From Candidatus Woesearchaeota archaeon (GTDB lineage: Archaea > Nanobdellota > Nanobdellia > Woesearchaeales > CG1-02-33-12): a stretch of 7,534 nucleotides of DNA. The first letter of the stretch is position 1, and each line of letters opens with the position of its first letter. The DNA lies in assembly GCA_003561825.1 (NCBI GenBank), contig PWVO01000115.1:1-7534 (forward strand). The letters run 5' to 3'. The notes under the pieces are model-generated. The model saw nothing but the letters and a program-made list of their open reading frames with translations, did no database searches and was not told the origin of the DNA. The translations under genes and the position numbers were made by a program. Positions 5,682 through 7,534 of the stretch are shown here, piece after piece.

Positions 5682-5978
5682 TTACTTGTTTTTGGTTTTG
5701 AAGTTAGCTAAGAAGTATTCAAGGCAGTCAACTTCGCAGAATGATGCTTTTTTCTTAAGGTCAGGTGGGCCGAAGATTATGGTGAAGTAGCTTGAGTAGT
5801 ATGGGTTTATCGGCTTTCCGCATGTAGTGCATGATTTTTTTTCTTTTTCCTCTATTTCCTTTATCTGGTCATTGACAAGCTTTTTTATGTGTATAGCGCC
5901 TGATAAAAGGTCTTTTTCAAGCTTCATGAGGTCTTCGTGGTCAAGGTTTTCTACTATTTCCCTAAGCTTTTTTTTCAT
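5682..5978 (-). CDS. Small zinc-binding protein, four-Cys (98 aa)
   Basis: This protein has an N-terminal charged, helix-rich or coiled-coil half (residues 1-48, ending KEIEEKEKKS) and a C-terminal half with a probable zinc site. The knuckle CTTCGKPI has Cys50 and Cys53, and SFCEVDCLEYFL has Cys81 and Cys85. The second pair at the start of a helix resembles a treble-clef arrangement. I do not recognise a named family. DNA or RNA binding, or a protein-protein adaptor role, would be plausible for such a fold, but the sequence does not decide. The ATG at 5978 has GAGG 5 nt upstream. It lies 35 nt before the KH operon on the same strand, but that operon appears to have its own promoter, so co-transcription is optional. 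Confidence 0.78.
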   Translation of the reverse strand: MKKKLREIVENLDHEDLMKLEKDLLSGAIHIKKLVNDQIKEIEEKEKKSCTTCGKPINPYYSSYFTIIFGPPDLKKKASFCEVDCLEYFLANFKTKNK

Positions 5979-6003
5979 TTTGCCTCTTTTTTTTAATAAA
6001 GGG

Positions 6004-6022
6004 CATTAACTGCAGGTTAATG
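6004..6022. repeat. Perfect 7-bp inverted repeat with 5-nt loop
   Basis: CATTAAC, TGCAG, GTTAATG forms a perfect stem of 7 bp. It lies 26 nt upstream of the zinc-protein ATG on the minus strand, so it could be an operator or leader hairpin. It is not followed by a T-run in the leftward direction close enough to call a terminator. Confidence 0.5.
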
Positions 6023-6092
6023 GAAAAGCTTTTTGCAATGCAAGAAAAAAAGACTGGATAAAATTGGCTGCAATAATGCCTGGTTTTTGCAT
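6006..6092 (-). CDS. Candidate 28-codon mini-ORF in the divergent intergenic region
   Basis: The minus strand carries a near-ideal ribosome binding site (GAGGAG, 6100-6105), 7 nt, then ATG and 28 codons ending in TAA inside the left arm of the inverted repeat at 6004-6022. The predicted peptide, MQKPGIIAANFIQSFFLALQ then KAFPLTCS, is hydrophobic and could form one amphipathic or membrane-associated helix. It ends 27 nt before the zinc-protein gene, so it may be a leader peptide or an independent mini-protein. No family is recognised. The ribosome binding site is the main support; a 28-codon open frame can arise by chance. Confidence 0.33.
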   Translation of the reverse strand: MQKPGIIAANFIQSFFLALQKAFPLTCS

Positions 6093-6217
6093 AAGATTTC
6101 TCCTCTTTTGATATTCATTTGGGCCAATACTTAATTTGTATATTATTATAGCCATTAATATTCTTATATATATGTTTTTTGATGCTTGGATATAATTTTT
6201 AGAATTAGCTTATTCAA

Positions 6218-6233
6218 AAAGCATTAATGCTTT
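6218..6233. promoter_or_regulatory. Perfect 16-bp palindrome, possible operator
   Basis: AAAGCATTAATGCTTT is its own reverse complement. It lies about 42 bp upstream of the TATA-like box of the DUF84-dtdA operon, a position suited to a dimeric helix-turn-helix regulator. No matching regulator gene is in the window. Confidence 0.4.
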
Positions 6234-6274
6234 ATTCCTGTTTAAAGGAAATATTTTTAACTTTATGCAAAAGG

Positions 6275-6286
6275 TTTTTATAAAAA
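6275..6286 (+). promoter_or_regulatory. TATA-like box for leaderless DUF84-dtdA operon
   Basis: TTTTTATAAAAA is centred 25 nt before the ATG at 6305, with no ribosome binding site in between. This predicts a leaderless transcript for the operon. Confidence 0.55.
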
Positions 6287-6304
6287 GAATAAAGCTGCTT
6301 TTTT

Positions 6305-6661
6305 ATGATAGTTAATATTGGATCAAAAAATGCTGTTAAGATTGAGGCTGTAAAGGAGGCTATGAAGGGCTATGGGATTTTTTCCAGAGTTATGGTTAAT
6401 TTTTTTAGTGCTGATTCTGGTGTTAGTGAGCAGCCGAAGTCTATGGATGAAACTATCAGAGGAGCTATGAACAGGGCAAGGGAATGTTTCTCTGAGTGTT
6501 GTTTTAGCATTGGGCTTACTGAAAATGAGAAGATTGGGTCTTATTGCGGCGCTATTGGGCTGCTTACTAAGGGCAGGGTTACAAGGAAGTGCCATATTAA
6601 GCAGGCTTTTGCAATGGCTATGATTCATCTTGAGAATTCAGGGGAGTACTGCAGAAAATGA
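6305..6661 (+). CDS. DUF84/YjjX-type inosine/xanthosine triphosphatase homologue, internally shortened
   Basis: Members of this family hydrolyse non-canonical purine nucleotides (ITP, XTP) to keep them out of nucleic acids, and are usually about 170 residues. This copy is 118. Residues 1-71 match the N-terminal half: GSKNAVKIEAVKEAM (nucleotide-binding start), DSGVSEQPKSMDETIRGAMN, and CFSIGL where the family has F-x-x-G-[IL]-E-[AG]-G. Residues 72-118 match the C-terminal part: GAIGLLTKGRVTRKCHIKQA. About 50 residues of the central sheet, including the acidic E-[AG]-G segment, are missing at the join near nt 6518, without a frameshift. It may be inactive, a decaying gene, or a genuine shortened form; an assembly or culture-independent sequence error cannot be excluded. 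It starts on a probably leaderless ATG and its stop overlaps the dtdA start as ATGA. Confidence 0.75.
   Translation: MIVNIGSKNAVKIEAVKEAMKGYGIFSRVMVNFFSADSGVSEQPKSMDETIRGAMNRARECFSECCFSIGLTENEKIGSYCGAIGLLTKGRVTRKCHIKQAFAMAMIHLENSGEYCRK
6641..6646 (+). promoter_or_regulatory. Probable ribosome binding site for dtdA
   Basis: GGGGAG lies 11 nt before the ATG at 6658, inside the end of the DUF84 gene. The spacing is slightly long, but the ATGA overlap gives added translational coupling. Confidence 0.45.
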
Positions 6662-7479
6662 AGGATGTTGCTTTGGTTGTTTCTAGTAAGGATCCTGCTG
6701 GGATTAATATTAAGGAGTGCCTTATAGCCAGTGGTTTTGGGAAGGAAGAGGGATTGTTTCATGGCGAGACTGTTTATGGCGCTGTTCTTGGAAAATTGTC
6801 TGCAAGGGTTTATACTGTTTCTGAGGAATCTGTTTTTTGTGATAATATTGACAAGGAGATTGATGCTGATTTTTTTTGTTTTGCAACTAAGCACGAGGGT
6901 GTGGCTAAGATTCCTTCTTTTAGTGTTCATGTGCCTGGGAATTGGGGCAGTGCCGGGCTTGGCGGGAGTGAAAGGGAGCTGTGTGCTGCTTATGCCGGGC
7001 TTATGAGGGAGTTTTTTTTCAGGCTTAAAGAGCTTTCTTACAAAAGTGGGTATGATGTGATTCAGGAATGCACTCACCACGGGCCTTTTCTTGAAAAGCC
7101 TGTGATGTTTATTGAGATTGGGTCCTGCGCTGAGCAGTGGAATGACAAGAAGGCCGGAAGGATTATTGCTGAGGCCATTGTTTCTGTTTTTTCCGGCGAG
7201 ATAAAGAAGCATGTTGCTGGGATTGGGATTGGGGGGCCTCATTACTGCCCTAATTTTGCCAAGGTTATGGAAAGGTCTGAGATTGCTTTTGGCCATGTTT
7301 GCCCTAAATACATGCTTGATTCTCTTGACGAGGAGATGCTGAGGCAGGCTGTTGAGAGGAATTATGAAAGGCCTGAGATTATTGTTCTTGACTGGAAAGG
7401 CCTTGGCCAGCACAAGGAAAGGGTTAAGGAGATGATTGAGAAGGTGGGCCTTGATTATAAGAAAACAAATGATTTTTAG
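6658..7479 (+). CDS. dtdA: D-aminoacyl-tRNA deacylase, archaeal type (DTD2)
   Basis: This 273-residue enzyme removes D-amino acids wrongly attached to tRNA, protecting translation in the cytoplasm. It belongs to the archaeal/plant DTD2 family (the tRNA_deacylase family), unrelated to bacterial DTD, and is of normal length. Family motifs are all visible: ATKHEG at 76-81, VHVPGNWG at 90-97, the ECTHHGPF segment at 137-144, a conserved Glu153 in FIEIGS, and GIGGPHYCPNF at 190-200. The His/Cys-rich motifs fit the zinc dependence reported for archaeal members. It starts at ATG 6658, overlapping the previous stop by 4 nt, with GGGGAG upstream. Pairing with a nucleotide-sanitising DUF84 gene suggests a small quality-control operon, an inference from context. 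A long open frame on the opposite strand is an antisense shadow. Confidence 0.95.
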   Translation: MKDVALVVSSKDPAGINIKECLIASGFGKEEGLFHGETVYGAVLGKLSARVYTVSEESVFCDNIDKEIDADFFCFATKHEGVAKIPSFSVHVPGNWGSAGLGGSERELCAAYAGLMREFFFRLKELSYKSGYDVIQECTHHGPFLEKPVMFIEIGSCAEQWNDKKAGRIIAEAIVSVFSGEIKKHVAGIGIGGPHYCPNFAKVMERSEIAFGHVCPKYMLDSLDEEMLRQAVERNYERPEIIVLDWKGLGQHKERVKEMIEKVGLDYKKTNDF

Positions 7480-7505
7480 GCTGCATTTTAGTTTAAAAAC
7501 AAAAC

Positions 7506-7515
7506 TTTTAAATAT
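7506..7515 (+). promoter_or_regulatory. Possible TATA-like box for a gene beyond the window
   Basis: TTTTAAATAT follows dtdA in an A/T-rich tail. By the 25-28 nt spacing seen elsewhere here, a leaderless start codon would fall just past the window end. It could equally be the A/T-rich 3' end of the dtdA transcript. Confidence 0.3.
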
Positions 7516-7534
7516 TAATTTGTACATATTTAAT

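Larger units (their letters stand above)
5979..6304. other. A/T-rich divergent intergenic region
   Basis: This 326-nt stretch separates the leftward zinc-protein gene from the rightward DUF84-dtdA operon. It holds the candidate mini-ORF, the inverted repeat, the 16-bp palindrome, several TATA-like runs (for example 6165-6176, CTTATATATATG) and the promoter at 6275. I saw no tRNA cloverleaf, no clear C/D-box pair and no longer coding frame. Confidence 0.7.

Noticed and set aside
5979..6304. tRNA, box C/D RNA or CRISPR repeat in the largest gene-free stretch
   Set aside because: I found no T-loop consensus, no paired C and D boxes and no spaced direct repeats.
6625..7527. 300-codon open frame on the minus strand opposite dtdA
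   Set aside because: It is antisense to a clear DtdA with all family motifs, and its Asn/Leu/Pro/Lys-rich product looks like a codon-bias mirror.
7480..7534. Intrinsic terminator after dtdA
   Set aside because: The tail is A/T-rich, but there is no G+C hairpin or strong T-run; the TATA-like reading is only marginally better.

Overview
The window reads as archaeal chromosomal DNA. It carries the end of a proteasome-activating AAA ATPase (PAN), both subunits of type IIB DNA topoisomerase VI, an archaeal Dim2/Pno1-type two-KH RNA-binding protein and the archaeal D-aminoacyl-tRNA deacylase DtdA/DTD2. Promoters are TATA-like, three of them sitting 25-28 nt before a start codon as in leaderless transcripts, while genes inside operons use GGTGAT- or GGAG-type ribosome binding sites. 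Tight packing, several tiny Cys-rich proteins and some orphan genes lean towards a small-genome DPANN lineage (Woesearchaeota/Pacearchaeota-like) rather than a classical euryarchaeon. That placement is inference; no rRNA is present.

Layout. 1-566 (+): 3' end of PAN, then a previously hidden 46-codon Cys-rich, probably membrane-associated mini-protein whose ribosome binding site overlaps the PAN stop codon. 541-1236 (+): an orphan protein made of two nearly identical 100-residue halves, a recent in-frame tandem duplication with a 339-bp period. 1223-1859 (-): a 49-residue Cys-rich mini-protein followed by a two-TM, bacterial-PH-domain membrane protein, from a leaderless promoter. 1992-2327 (+): a small A/T-rich orphan. 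2324-5646 (-): the KH protein - top6B - top6A operon, with genes separated by one base or overlapping by eight. 5682-5978 (-): a 98-residue four-Cys zinc-binding protein. 5979-6304: an A/T-rich divergent intergenic region with a 28-codon candidate mini-ORF, a perfect hairpin-type inverted repeat and a perfect 16-bp palindrome. 6305-7479 (+): a DUF84/YjjX-type NTP phosphatase homologue that appears to have lost the middle of its fold, translationally coupled (ATGA) to dtdA. The final bases hold a possible promoter for a gene outside the window.

How the genes work together. PAN belongs to protein degradation, topoisomerase VI to DNA decatenation and supercoil relaxation, the KH protein to small-subunit ribosome maturation, and the DUF84-DtdA pair to quality control (non-canonical nucleotides, D-amino-acid-charged tRNAs). 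No defence system, CRISPR array, transposon or tRNA was found. The least explained material is the set of mini-proteins and orphans at 426-2327 and the DUF84 internal deletion.
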